DNA of 64,000 nucleotides from Gammaproteobacteria bacterium (GCA_017577365.1 PKRJ01000004.1:42468-106467); one strand, 5' to 3'; positions 1-9,583 are shown, counted from the stretch's first letter. Translations and numbers: made by a program. Notes: generated from the sequence alone by a model not told the origin.

Positions 1-3000
1 GGCAGCTCGAGCTCGAAGCTTCCGCGCCCGCGACGATCGAGAACGAGCGAAGGATTCCAGTAGCTCACGAACTCGAACGACGAGCGCATGCTGAGCGCCG
101 CGCCTCCGTCGCCGCCCGGATTCGCGCCCTTCTTCTCGATGCTCTGCCGGCCGACGAGACGCGTGAGCAGGCTGTAGTTCAGCACGTCGAGGCCGTCGAG
201 CCCGAAGAAGCCGCGATACGGATCGAAGGCGCCAGCCCCGCCCGGCACGAGGTCGAGCACGGCCTCGTCGAGCACCGCGACCGCCACCTCGATCGGCTCG
301 CGCCGATCGCGGATGCGCGGCGCGGCCTCGATCTCGACGCGAACGGTCTCGCGCGGCTTGTACGTCTCGCGCTCGGCGCGCACGGCGACGTCGATCCTCT
401 TCGCGGGATCCTCGATCGGCACCGAGACGTAGCCGATCTTGAACGAAGGCTTGCCGAGGTCCACTTCGCCCGGCTCGGGCGGCGGCGCCTCGACGCGCGG
501 CGAGATCACGAGCACCGAGAGGTAGAAGCCGGGCAAGTGTTTCGGCTCTATATCGATCTCGATCGTCGGCGTGCTGCCTTCGAGCCGCTCGACGCGCTGC
601 TCGAGCACGCCGTAGCGCTCGATCGTGATCAGCGCGTACGCGCCGGGATAGGGGTTCTTGATCAGATAACGCGCGGTGTCGCCGACCGAAAGCTCGGTCG
701 TCTCCGGCACGATCTCGAGCACGTCATCGTTCGCGCTGTGCCAGACGACGTGACCCGCCCCCGCGACCCAGAGGTCGAGCACGGTCTCGTGGCGGCGCCC
801 CTCCGTGTCGTCGATCGAAGCCGTCGCGCGATAACGGCCCGGCGCATCCGGCACGAAGCGACAGACGCTCGGCGTCGAGCCCGACACGCCCGCGCATTCG
901 CCGGCCGGCACCCACTCCTCGACGAACCGAGTGATATACGCATTGCCCGCGCCGCGCACGCGCGCGGCGCGCGTTTCGAGCCGCTCGATCGCGATCGCGA
1001 CGTCCGTGCCCGCGGCCGGCGCTCCGCTCGGATCGACGACGACGTAGTCGATCTCGGCCTCTTCGTTCGCCGTGAAGAGCCAGCGCCGCGCCTTCAGCCC
1101 GACGAGACGATCGACCGCGACGAACTCCGCCGATGCGGAAGACGCGATGTACCGGCCGCGGTCGTCGCGCACCGCCCCTTCGGCCGTGAGCCGGCCGAAC
1201 ACCGCGCGCGCACCGAGGTCCGGGGGCAGTGTGAGCACGCGACGCAGCGTGCCGTCCGCGCCGACCCGCGCCTCGGCGCGGGCGACCGTGATCGGCTGAG
1301 GCGGCACGGGGCCGCCGAACGTGAAGGCCGCGGAAACCGGATGCGGCGAGACGAAAGGGCGCGGATTCAATGTCAGCGTGATGCGCGCGTCGGCATCGCC
1401 GTACGGGCCGCCCGAGAAGAGCGCGGCGCGAAGCTCCGCGGTCACGTCGTCTCCCGACTCGAACCGATCGCCGGCGAGCGTCGTCGTCACGCCGAACGCC
1501 GCGGGCGTGAAATCGCTGACGAGCACGCGCAACGGCTGAAGCACGATGTTGCGCAGATACTCGGGCGCCTCGGTATCGGGGATCGGTGCGCCCGCCTCGC
1601 GCTCGTACGTGAGCTGGAACTGATACCAGCCTACCGCGGCATTCGTCGCGGTCTTGTATGAGCCTGCGTACGTGCCGAACTCCGAGAGCTCGACGTTGCG
1701 CAGCACGTGCACGGTCTGTCCGGTCGGATCGATGATCTCGAGCGTGTACGGGCCGCGCGGCGGCGGCACGTAGGCGTCGTTGCTCTGATTCCGGACGTAG
1801 AGCTTGTACTCGATCGTGTCGCCGGCTCGATACACGCCCTGCGCGGTCACGCCCCACGCGTGCAAGTGCCCGTAACGCGGTCTTCGATCCGGGAAGACCG
1901 TGAAATTCGACGCGCGATAGACGCTCACGTCGAAGCGGTAGTCGAGCGGCAGCAGCGCGAAACCGTCGCGGCCGTCGACGCGCACGAAAAGCCGCGGGCA
2001 AGCGTCGGCATCGACGCGGCAGCCGTACAGCAGCGCGACATCGGGATCGAGCGTGTCGCCGCCGGGCAGATGCGCGATACCCAAAGCGTCGGTCCGCGCG
2101 CGGGCGAGCACCTCGCCGCCCGTGAGCGACGAGATACGGTCGATGTAGATCGAGACGTCGGCGCCGCGCACCGGCTCTCCGGTCGCAAGGCTCGTGACCC
2201 AGACGAGCGTGTTGAAATGCCCGAACTTCACGTGCACCTGGTACGGCGTGACCTGCGCGAAGAGCCCGGACATCCACTGCGACCGCGCCAGCGTCGGCGT
2301 CGTCGACAACCGGCCGTAGAGCGCGCCCGATGCGCCGCCCAGCATCTCGCGAATGCCGAGCGGCACACCGTATTGAACGTCCTCGACGCCCGAGAGCGGA
2401 ACCTCGCGCACGAGCCCGGTCCGAAGACCGTTCGCGCCGAGGGTTCGATACTCGAGCTCGACGCGGTCGAGGTTCGTCACGTAGAGCGGCACGTCCGAGT
2501 CGATGCCGGATTCGAGCACCGCGGTGTCGTACGGCAGCGCGTAATCGGGCGGACGATGATCGGTGCGAAACTCGAGCTCGAAGCCCTCCGCGAGCGTGCG
2601 GCCGAACTCGTCGCGCGGACCTTGCTCCGGGTCGGCGACGCCGACGCGATACGTCGCGTTAGCGGCTAGCAGGGCCGGCAGCCAGACCGTGTAATGCGCG
2701 CCGCGCCTGTGCGGCTGGCCGAGCAGCGAAAAATCGCGACGGTTCGCCCACGGATCGAAATCGTCGCGGCCGCCGGCGAGATCGGGCTCGATCGCTACGT
2801 GACGCGCGATCTCGCTTCCGAGCACCGGCGTGCTGAACGCGAGCCCGACGCCGCTCATCGGGTTGCACGCGGCGGCGCTCGCGACGCGCGAGCCTCCGGC
2901 GGGCACGATCAGCTGCTCGCCCGCGAGCGTCAGGCACTCGATGCCGACGAAGCGAAACGCGGGAAAGGTGTGGAACTCGACGGCCGTCCGCGACTCGTTG

Positions 3001-3869
3001 CCGGTCAACGTGCCTTCGGCCGGCACGAGACCGGGCTCGACGACGAGCCGTGCGGGTGTGTCCTCCGGCAGCGGCTCGCGCGGCGAGACGAGCCAGACGC
3101 GCCGCGCCTCGACGCCGTCGACTTCCGTCCGACGGTCGTCCGGCGGCTGCGGTGAATCGTCGACAATGACGGCGACACCGGGCTCGCCGGGTAACGGGAC
3201 GATCACCGGTGACTCGCGAAACTCGGGATCGGGCTCGACGTCGACCGGCACGCGCGCGAGCCCGGCCGACGGCGCGCTGACGTAAAGATGCTCGCGCACC
3301 GACGGCTCGGTCACGGGCTGCGAGAACACGACGCGCATCACCGGCGTGCCGGGACCGCGCCACGTCGCGAACCACGCGAACTCGATCTTCGGCCTTTCGG
3401 TCGAGAACGTATGCTCGACGGGCGCTCCGAGCCGTGCGCCGTCGAGTGCCGCGAGCCCTGGAGAAACCGTGATGCGATAGCGTGTCGCGAGCTTCGCGCG
3501 CTCGCGCTCGCCGAGCTCGCATGCGAGCGTGCTCTGATCGAGCCAGCGCCACGCGCAAGCCAGCGCGGGCTCGATCTCGACCGGCACCTCGTCCGCGCGC
3601 CGATCCATGCGTCCGAGCGGCACGATCGGCCGATCGAACTCGATCACGATCTGCCGGGGCGCCGGCACGTTCTGCCCGGCCGGCGTGATCCGCGTGATGC
3701 GCAGCGGCTCGCCGGACTGCGCGGCGGCGGTGCCCGAGAAGCCCGTCGCGGCGATCGATACGAGCGCAATCACGGTCGCCATCGCGGTCGAACATCCGCC
3801 CTTCCATCGACCGGCACGAATGCCCTTCGAAGAGCGAAGACGCCGATCCGCCGTCGATGCCGTGCTCAT
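1..3869 (-). CDS. alpha-2-macroglobulin family protein, N-terminal part (runs off left edge)
   Basis: About 1289 codons are open from ATG 3869 to base 1 with no stop, so the C-terminal part lies outside the window. The start has GGAGG 4-5 bases upstream. Residues about 25-50 form a signal peptide ending in AAAQ, so the protein is exported. MG-type beta-sandwich repeats follow: one near residues 550-580 (ATGEPVRGADVSIY) and one near 670-690 (VYRAGDTIEYKLYV). A macroglobulin core segment sits near 1160-1200 (YKPRETVRVEIEA, then VAVLDEAVLDL). Bacterial homologues are periplasmic protease traps, often encoded beside penicillin-binding protein 1C. The thioester motif (CxEQ), if present, would lie beyond the edge and cannot be seen. 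The assignment to the family is firm, while subtype and thioester status are unknown. Confidence 0.88.
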   Translation of the reverse strand, partial: MSTASTADRRLRSSKGIRAGRWKGGCSTAMATVIALVSIAATGFSGTAAAQSGEPLRITRITPAGQNVPAPRQIVIEFDRPIVPLGRMDRRADEVPVEIEPALACAWRWLDQSTLACELGERERAKLATRYRITVSPGLAALDGARLGAPVEHTFSTERPKIEFAWFATWRGPGTPVMRVVFSQPVTEPSVREHLYVSAPSAGLARVPVDVEPDPEFRESPVIVPLPGEPGVAVIVDDSPQPPDDRRTEVDGVEARRVWLVSPREPLPEDTPARLVVEPGLVPAEGTLTGNESRTAVEFHTFPAFRFVGIECLTLAGEQLIVPAGGSRVASAAACNPMSGVGLAFSTPVLGSEIARHVAIEPDLAGGRDDFDPWANRRDFSLLGQPHRRGAHYTVWLPALLAANATYRVGVADPEQGPRDEFGRTLAEGFELEFRTDHRPPDYALPYDTAVLESGIDSDVPLYVTNLDRVELEYRTLGANGLRTGLVREVPLSGVEDVQYGVPLGIREMLGGASGALYGRLSTTPTLARSQWMSGLFAQVTPYQVHVKFGHFNTLVWVTSLATGEPVRGADVSIYIDRISSLTGGEVLARARTDALGIAHLPGGDTLDPDVALLYGCRVDADACPRLFVRVDGRDGFALLPLDYRFDVSVYRASNFTVFPDRRPRYGHLHAWGVTAQGVYRAGDTIEYKLYVRNQSNDAYVPPPRGPYTLEIIDPTGQTVHVLRNVELSEFGTYAGSYKTATNAAVGWYQFQLTYEREAGAPIPDTEAPEYLRNIVLQPLRVLVSDFTPAAFGVTTTLAGDRFESGDDVTAELRAALFSGGPYGDADARITLTLNPRPFVSPHPVSAAFTFGGPVPPQPITVARAEARVGADGTLRRVLTLPPDLGARAVFGRLTAEGAVRDDRGRYIASSASAEFVAVDRLVGLKARRWLFTANEEAEIDYVVVDPSGAPAAGTDVAIAIERLETRAARVRGAGNAYITRFVEEWVPAGECAGVSGSTPSVCRFVPDAPGRYRATASIDDTEGRRHETVLDLWVAGAGHVVWHSANDDVLEIVPETTELSVGDTARYLIKNPYPGAYALITIERYGVLEQRVERLEGSTPTIEIDIEPKHLPGFYLSVLVISPRVEAPPPEPGEVDLGKPSFKIGYVSVPIEDPAKRIDVAVRAERETYKPRETVRVEIEAAPRIRDRREPIEVAVAVLDEAVLDLVPGGAGAFDPYRGFFGLDGLDVLNYSLLTRLVGRQSIEKKGANPGGDGGAALSMRSSFEFVSYWNPSLVLDRRGRGSFELEL

Positions 3870-4140
3870 CGTGCCTCCCGGTCCGCTCCCTGAGCTTACG
3901 CAAGCACGACTACTGTAACGGAGAAGGTGTATCGATTCAGAAGGAGAATTGTGGCGAATTATGGCGATGGCGGGCGACGATGCTCGATGTTCCGCGGCGC
4001 CGCATCGCGCGGCGGACGACTCTCGGACCTTTCCGGCTCGGCCCGGAGACTTCGCGAAAAACGAATGGGGCCTCGGCCGCTCTCCGCCGAGCTCGCGTCG
4101 CCGACGCGCGCCACGCCGCTTCAGCGGCGGCGCGCGGGGC

Positions 4141-4524
4141 TCAGCCGATCAGCCTCAACGTGAACGGATAGCGGTACGCGACGCCTTCGTTCGCCTTGAT
4201 CGCTGCAATGACGGTCAGGATGAGCGCGCCGAGCACCACGAGCGGCATGAGCACCATTCCGATCAGCACGAGGAACAGCACGATGCACGCGAGAACAGCG
4301 ATGCTGACCGTGATCTGAAAGTTCAGCGCCTCCTTTCCCTGATCCGCCACGAAAGGCATCTCCTTCTTGAGCTGCCAGACGACGAGCGGGCCGATCAGAT
4401 GACCGAACGGGATGACGAAACCGAGAAGCGCCGACAGATGGGCGATCAATGCCCACTTGCGCTGCTCGGCATCCGGCACGCCGCCTTCGGATACGCTCGA
4501 GGCGATGCTGTCTTGCTGCGTCAT
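4141..4524 (-). CDS. DUF4870 domain membrane protein
   Basis: A 127-residue protein. An upstream in-frame ATG exists, but the start at 4524 is preceded by GGGGGACGGGA and begins the typical short polar N-terminus (MTQQDS). The order is: a polar head; a first hydrophobic segment with the pattern ALIAHLSALLGFVIPFG; the charged link WQLKKE; the motif DQGKEALNFQI; then two more hydrophobic segments. This is the usual architecture of DUF4870 (Tic20-like) proteins, small three- to four-helix inner-membrane proteins of unknown function. The gene stands alone. A short hairpin (CGCCGC-TTCA-GCGGCG, 4114-4129) lies 12 bases past the stop but has no T tract. Confidence 0.85.
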   Translation of the reverse strand: MTQQDSIASSVSEGGVPDAEQRKWALIAHLSALLGFVIPFGHLIGPLVVWQLKKEMPFVADQGKEALNFQITVSIAVLACIVLFLVLIGMVLMPLVVLGALILTVIAAIKANEGVAYRYPFTLRLIG

Positions 4525-4766
4525 TCCCGTCCCCCCGAAGGACTTCTTAGGGATAGCACCCACATAATGCGCCGCGTAGACCGATGTCAAGCTCACGCGT
4601 TGCCGGAGACGCAGCGTCCTCTCTGGCCTAATATGACGCGGCGGGGAGGACTCCATCGAACGCGTCGGCGATACTTTTCAGAGAGCGCGGCACTGCGCGC
4701 GAATGTATCTGAAGGGCAAAGAATTTCTCGTCGCCGCCGCGGAGCTGCTCACGGGAGGAAACAAGA

Positions 4767-6050
4767 ATGAATCGGCGAAGCGCGGGGCTGCTCATCGTGT
4801 GGTTCTTCGCGGCAATCCTCGCCGCGCCGATACTCGCGCGCGCGGAGAATCCGCCGCCCGAAAGCCTAGGCTTCTCCGCGGAGCGTCTCGAGCGGGTCGC
4901 CGAGCTGATGCAGCGTCAGATCGACGCGAACGTCTTTCCAGGCGCCGTCACGCTGATCGCGCGCGACGACGAGATCGTGCACTTCCGCGCGCAGGGCGTC
5001 ATGGACCTCGAGACGCGCCGTCCGATGCAGAAGGACGCCGTCTTCCGCATCATGTCGATGACGAAGCCGATCGTCGCCGTCTCGATCATGATGATGGTCG
5101 AGGAAGGCAAGGTCCGGCTCACCGACCCGGTTTCGCGCTTCATTCCCGACTTTCGCGACTTGACCGTCCTCGCGCCGCAAAGCGCGGCGGCGGGAGGCCC
5201 GAGCGGCGGCTCACGACGATCGGTGCGCACCGTGCCCGCCGAGCGTGAGATCACGATCCGCGATCTTTTGACGCATACGGCTGGCTTCATGACGACCGAC
5301 GGGCCGAGCAGCGGATACGGCGTCACGATCGGCCCGGACGATTCGCTCGCCGATCTGATGCCGCGGCTCGCCGCCGTGCCGCTCGATTTCCAGCCGGGCA
5401 CCCAATGGGCCTATAGCGGTCAGTTCGCGTTCGACGTGCTCGCGCGCGTCGTCGAGATCGCGTCGGGCCAATCGTTCGATGCGTTCGTGAAAGAGCGCAT
5501 CCTCGATCCGCTCGGCATGACGGATACGTTCTTTCACCTTCCCGACGAAGGCCATCCGCGCCTCGCGGGCCTCTACCGCACGGCGGACGGCACGCTCGAG
5601 CCGGTGCCCGAGATGCCTTTCGTCAACGGCGTCTACTTCTCGGGCGGCGGAGGGCTCTTCGGCACCGCCGAGGACTATCTGAAGTTCGCGCGGATGCTTC
5701 TGAACGGCGGGCGGCTCGGCGACGTGCGGCTGTTGAGCCGCAAGTCGGTCGACCTCATGAGATCCGCGCACGTCCCCGACACGCTGCCGGGCCGCACGCC
5801 CGGCGAGGGCTACGGTCTCGGCATGCGAGTCGTCACCGATCCCGCCGCGCGCAACACGCTCGTCTCGAAAGGGACGTTCGGCTGGAGCGGCGCGTTCAAC
5901 ACGCATTTCTTCATCGATCCCGAGGAGCGGATCATCGGCATCTTCATGACGCAGTCCGCGTTCCTCGAGTCGCGCTGGCAGCTTCGCGACGACTTCGAGA
6001 CCGCGGTGATGCAGGCACTGATCGACGACGGCCCGCGCGACGGAGATTGA
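4767..6050 (+). CDS. serine hydrolase, beta-lactamase class C/esterase family, secreted
   Basis: 427 residues, starting at ATG 4767 with GGGAGG 8 bases upstream. Residues 1-26 are a signal peptide (hydrophobic core, cleavage near ARA-EN). The SxxK motif is SMTK at residues 97-100, giving nucleophile Ser97 and general base Lys100. The second motif is YSG at 216-218, where class C enzymes have YxN. The family includes class C beta-lactamases, DD-peptidases and EstB-type esterases. The Asn-to-Gly change in the YxN motif and the general sequence favour an esterase or peptidase role over antibiotic resistance. It faces the cytochrome c gene tail to tail with a gap of only 28 bases. Confidence 0.88.
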   Translation: MNRRSAGLLIVWFFAAILAAPILARAENPPPESLGFSAERLERVAELMQRQIDANVFPGAVTLIARDDEIVHFRAQGVMDLETRRPMQKDAVFRIMSMTKPIVAVSIMMMVEEGKVRLTDPVSRFIPDFRDLTVLAPQSAAAGGPSGGSRRSVRTVPAEREITIRDLLTHTAGFMTTDGPSSGYGVTIGPDDSLADLMPRLAAVPLDFQPGTQWAYSGQFAFDVLARVVEIASGQSFDAFVKERILDPLGMTDTFFHLPDEGHPRLAGLYRTADGTLEPVPEMPFVNGVYFSGGGGLFGTAEDYLKFARMLLNGGRLGDVRLLSRKSVDLMRSAHVPDTLPGRTPGEGYGLGMRVVTDPAARNTLVSKGTFGWSGAFNTHFFIDPEERIIGIFMTQSAFLESRWQLRDDFETAVMQALIDDGPRDGD

Positions 6051-6078
6051 GCTTCGCGAGCTCGAAGGCCGCCCTGCC

Positions 6079-6570
6079 CTAGCGATCCCTCGTCAGATAC
6101 GCGATCAGCGCCTCGAGATCGTCGTCGCTCAACTCGGTCGGCCTGAAGAACGGCATCGAGAGATATCCGTCGCGGACGACGGCTTCGATATACGCGGCCG
6201 AGAGATCGGTGCGCCGCTCGAGCTCCGCCGGGAGCTCTCCCCGATAGCGGTCCCGAAGGGCGCGCGTGCCCGGCATCGGCGACACGAACAGCGGTCCGAA
6301 GATCTCGTCGGGAAGCGCGCCGTGACAGGCGCGGCAACGCTGATCGAAAACCTCGCGCCCGCGCCGCTCGAGCGGATTCGTCAGCGCCTCGTCCGGCTCG
6401 GCGGAGAGCGGCCACCACGCGGAGCCCGGCGACGACGCGGGATCGGCGAGAGCGGTTGCGGTGCCGACCAGGCTTGCGAGCACGGCCGCGGCGATGCGCA
6501 ATGCGCCGGACCCGCGCATGCCGTAACGGTGCGTACCCGGAACGAGCGAAACGAATCGACGGATCGTCAT
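6079..6570 (-). CDS. cytochrome c, partner subunit of the adjacent PCMH-like flavoprotein
   Basis: 163 residues. ATG 6570 overlaps the flavoprotein stop in an ATGA junction, so the two are translationally coupled. A signal peptide spans residues about 20-43 (cleavage near ALA-DP). The single c-type heme site is CRACH at residues 79-83. Met139 in SMPF is the likely distal ligand, followed by a C-terminal helix typical of class I cytochromes (LEALIAYL). In p-cresol methylhydroxylase and eugenol hydroxylase a small cytochrome c takes electrons from the flavoprotein, and the position and coupling here fit that role. The cytochrome is long for this job because of a 70-residue N-terminal extension that includes the leader. 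Confidence 0.88.
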   Translation of the reverse strand: MTIRRFVSLVPGTHRYGMRGSGALRIAAAVLASLVGTATALADPASSPGSAWWPLSAEPDEALTNPLERRGREVFDQRCRACHGALPDEIFGPLFVSPMPGTRALRDRYRGELPAELERRTDLSAAYIEAVVRDGYLSMPFFRPTELSDDDLEALIAYLTRDR

Positions 6571-8156
6571 GCCCGGTTCCCCCGCAAGTGCTTCGGCCAG
6601 ATCCCGTAACGCCCGGCCGACAGAATCCCGTTCGGATCGAGCGCGTCCTTCAGCGTCTCGTTGAGCCGCATCAGCGCGTGATCGTTGAACGAGTACGTGC
6701 GCATCAGGTGATCCTGGAACGCGGTATGCGCGCGATAGACGCCCCAGCCGTGCTCGCCCGCGACCTCGATGAGCCGCGCGTACAACGCGCGCGCTCGCCG
6801 ATTCCATTCGGGATCGGTCGTCAGGTTCACGCCGTGGAACATGATGAACGCGCGCGTGTGATAGCTCATCGCGAAGCCGAGCATGAGCGGAATGCCCGCA
6901 TCGCGATACTCGCGCAGAAAGACCTTGTGCGCGCGGAGCACCGCTTCGCCGGAGTGCGGCAGCATCGGCGACGCGTCGAGATGACCCGTCGTGCCCGCCT
7001 GGCCCGAGAACACGTTCAGGCTCGGCACGCCGAACGTCGCCGGATCGCCGAGGCGGCGGATCTGATCGTCGGTCAACGGGAAGCGGATCACGTCGTTGCC
7101 GTCGATGAGCTCGATGCTGTCGATCGCGCGCAGACGCTCCTTGACGTAAGCCCACTGCGCGTCCATCACGGAAGTCGGACCGTAGAAGCGAAGCTCCGTC
7201 TGCCAGAACGGCACGCCGAGCGATGCCGCATACGCATCCCATTCCGCCGCGGAGCCTCCGCCCGGCCGGTCGAGCAGCGCGGACTTGCGCTCGTCCATCG
7301 GAGCTTGGAAGACGGGGCTGTTCAGCGAGAACAGGCAGTTCACGATGCCCTGATACTGCAGGTGCGAAAGGATCCTAACGAGAGGAACGATATCGTCGTG
7401 GCGGCGCGCGCGAATGCGGCCCGTCATCGAGGCCTCGGGCTCGGGCAAGAGCCAGAAGCCCATCTTCGTCACGATCCCGAAATTCGACTGCGCGAAGAGC
7501 CCATCCGCGAGCGGCCCCGCGCCGTACGGAAACGCCTGCCAGTTCGGCCCCGCGTTCGGGTTCGCGCCCATGCCGGTGCGCACGAGATCGCCGTTCGGCA
7601 GCACGACCTCCATGCCGCAGTGCGCGCCGAAATGATCGCGATACGGCAGCGGCGTGCGTCCCGCGCCGCGGTCGAGCGCGTTGCCGATGAGGCTGCCCCA
7701 GCCGGGATCCGGGCAGTCGATCCAGAGCCGCATGCCGCGCTCGCGGATGTAGCGGTAAAGATCGAAATAGCTGACGCCGGGCTCGACGAGCGCGTAGGCC
7801 ATGTCCTCGTTGACCTCGAGGATGCGGTTCATGCGCTTGAGGTCCAGCACGACGCTGCCTGAATAGACCGGTGCCGAGCCGCCGTATGCGAGATTGCGGC
7901 CCGTCGAGATCACGTAGAGCGGAATCTTGTAGCGATTCGCGATACGGACGATCTCTTGCACCTGCTCGACGTTCGTCGGTGCGACGGCGGCCGACGCGTA
8001 CTTCTCTTCCTCTTCGCCGCGGAACGGCGTGTACGCGTCGCGATAGGTGTCCACCGTGTCCTCGTCGGTGAACACCCACTCTGCGCCGACGACGTCGGCG
8101 AACGCGGAGATGGCGGCCTCGAAGTCGGCCGCGCTCACTCCCGGCGGTATGGCCAT
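6567..8156 (-). CDS. FAD-linked oxidase, p-cresol methylhydroxylase / vanillyl-alcohol oxidase family (PchF-like)
   Basis: 529 residues, with GGGGGAG just before ATG 8156. The N-terminal FAD domain carries the pyrophosphate-binding stretch STGRNLAYGGSAP (84-96) and, at about 149-190, the family block DPGWGSLIGN followed by HCGMEVVLPNGD. The C-terminal domain has Tyr474-Arg475 (VYRAH), matching the phenolate-binding Tyr-Arg pair known in this family, and ends in the typical DPNGILSAGRYGIW. Known members oxidise 4-alkylphenols (p-cresol, eugenol, vanillyl alcohol) via a quinone methide. Pairing with a cytochrome c means dehydrogenase or hydroxylase activity rather than oxygen use. The substrate and the residue covalently bound to FAD (Tyr or His) cannot be settled here. 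No signal peptide was found. Confidence 0.87.
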   Translation of the reverse strand: MAIPPGVSAADFEAAISAFADVVGAEWVFTDEDTVDTYRDAYTPFRGEEEEKYASAAVAPTNVEQVQEIVRIANRYKIPLYVISTGRNLAYGGSAPVYSGSVVLDLKRMNRILEVNEDMAYALVEPGVSYFDLYRYIRERGMRLWIDCPDPGWGSLIGNALDRGAGRTPLPYRDHFGAHCGMEVVLPNGDLVRTGMGANPNAGPNWQAFPYGAGPLADGLFAQSNFGIVTKMGFWLLPEPEASMTGRIRARRHDDIVPLVRILSHLQYQGIVNCLFSLNSPVFQAPMDERKSALLDRPGGGSAAEWDAYAASLGVPFWQTELRFYGPTSVMDAQWAYVKERLRAIDSIELIDGNDVIRFPLTDDQIRRLGDPATFGVPSLNVFSGQAGTTGHLDASPMLPHSGEAVLRAHKVFLREYRDAGIPLMLGFAMSYHTRAFIMFHGVNLTTDPEWNRRARALYARLIEVAGEHGWGVYRAHTAFQDHLMRTYSFNDHALMRLNETLKDALDPNGILSAGRYGIWPKHLRGNRA

Positions 8157-8354
8157 GCGTCTCCCCCTTTATGCTCGTGCGGCCGCGGCCGTCACCGAGC
8201 CCGGCCGCGGCTCGCCGTCCGGATACTCTGCACCACGACCCGCGACGGTGTAGCCCGACGGAGAAATCATCATTGACTCGCCGGCGTAGGCCCCGCGTGA
8301 GTCGGGGACCGTCACTCCATCACGGCTCGCTCGACGCGTCAAACCCGCGCTTCG

Positions 8355-9356
8355 TCACGGCGCGATCGCCGCGGGCAACGGCCAGTTGCCGTCGTAAGGC
8401 GGCCAATTCGGCACCGCGAGCTCCGGCGGCGGATAGAACATCGCCGTGTAGATCGTGCGAATGCGATGTTTGTCGACGAAGAACCATTCGCTGAAGACGT
8501 TCCGCGGCGTCGGCGATCCCGGACGGCGAACGAACACGCCGAACGCGAGCACCGCCTGCGCCTCCTCGTCGACGAGCGGTATGCGCCGAGCCGTGACCAT
8601 CTGCAGGTTGAAGTTCTCGAGGCCCGTGATGCAATCCCAGCTCGACGGGTCCGGGGCATTCGGGATCGCCGGCGGCCCCGACGGGCGCGCCTGGCGGGGC
8701 ATTTCGAGCGGCGGCAGGAACCGGCCCGCGGGGGCCGGCGTGCCGTTCTCGACGCGTCCGCAGCCCGGATGCACGAGCGCGACCGACGGATCGTGCGACG
8801 TGATCGCGTCGAAGTAACTGTCGACGATCCGGATCAGCGTCGCGCGGTCGGCCCGCTCTCCGGGCGGCACGACGCGCTGCGGCGGCGGGTTCTGGCGCAG
8901 ATATTCGGGGTTGTAGCGGTTCGCCGGCGGCGCCCCCGGCTCGCGCGGGCCGCTCATGCCCGGATCGTTCTCGCGCGCGATATACCATTCCGCCTCGGTG
9001 AGCTCGCGCTTCTCGACGCGCACGCGCACCGTGACGACCGCGGGCTCGTCGCCCTCCATCACGATGCCGTAATACCCCGCCTGACCGGTGACGGGATCGT
9101 AGTAGCGCCGGTCGACGTCGCCGAGCGCGGTCACCGTTCTCCACACGCCGCGGCCCGGCGCGACGTTGATCGCGTTCTCGGTCTGACGAAAGCCGATCAC
9201 GAGCGGTGCTCGAGTCGGGTCGCCCGCGATCACCGCATTCAGATAACGATCGAGCATCGTGCGCAGACACTCGCGGTCGCAGTCGGCTTGCGCGTGGGCC
9301 GAGCCCGCCGCGAGCGCGAGCGCGGCGCATAGTCCGTAGAGCCCTCGTCGAATCAT
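8355..9356 (-). CDS. secreted protein of unknown function with two NTF2/SnoaL-like repeats
   Basis: 333 residues. The start is taken at ATG 9356, which has GGGGAGGAG 10 bases upstream; a TTG lies further up inside that Shine-Dalgarno. A signal peptide covers residues 1-23 (AHAQA). Two stretches resemble each other: residues about 27-50 (LRTMLDRYLNAVIAGDP) and about 160-190 (RIVDSYFDAITSHDPS), each followed by a variable sheet-rich region. This suggests a duplicated cone-shaped fold of the kind grouped as DUF8021/SnoaL-like. The middle is rich in Pro and Arg. It lies 198 bases upstream of the flavoprotein, in the same direction, and could be exported with that pathway. Function unknown. Confidence 0.75.
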   Translation of the reverse strand: MIRRGLYGLCAALALAAGSAHAQADCDRECLRTMLDRYLNAVIAGDPTRAPLVIGFRQTENAINVAPGRGVWRTVTALGDVDRRYYDPVTGQAGYYGIVMEGDEPAVVTVRVRVEKRELTEAEWYIARENDPGMSGPREPGAPPANRYNPEYLRQNPPPQRVVPPGERADRATLIRIVDSYFDAITSHDPSVALVHPGCGRVENGTPAPAGRFLPPLEMPRQARPSGPPAIPNAPDPSSWDCITGLENFNLQMVTARRIPLVDEEAQAVLAFGVFVRRPGSPTPRNVFSEWFFVDKHRIRTIYTAMFYPPPELAVPNWPPYDGNWPLPAAIAP

Positions 9357-9583
9357 CGGTCTCGTTCTCCTCCCCAAACGCTACGAATTCCAAGGCTGCA
9401 GTGCGCCCCACGAGAGAAGCAGCGCGGCGCATGCGGCGAATACGAGCGCGACCAGCGTGAAGCGCGCCTTTCGCCAGCCGGACCAGCCGCGGGCGCCGCC
9501 GGAGCGGCGGGCAGCAGCGCGACGAGGACCGCGGCGGCGAACGAATCGCCCGAAACGCCGCCGGTTCTCCCCGACGCGGCTCT

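Noticed and set aside
4114..4129. CGCCGC-TTCA-GCGGCG hairpin as a terminator of the DUF4870 gene
   Set aside because: Only 6 bp and no T tract; short GC hairpins are frequent by chance in this sequence.
4767..6050. True class C beta-lactamase conferring resistance
   Set aside because: The second motif is YSG rather than YxN, and no ampR-type gene is adjacent; esterase or peptidase activity is as likely.
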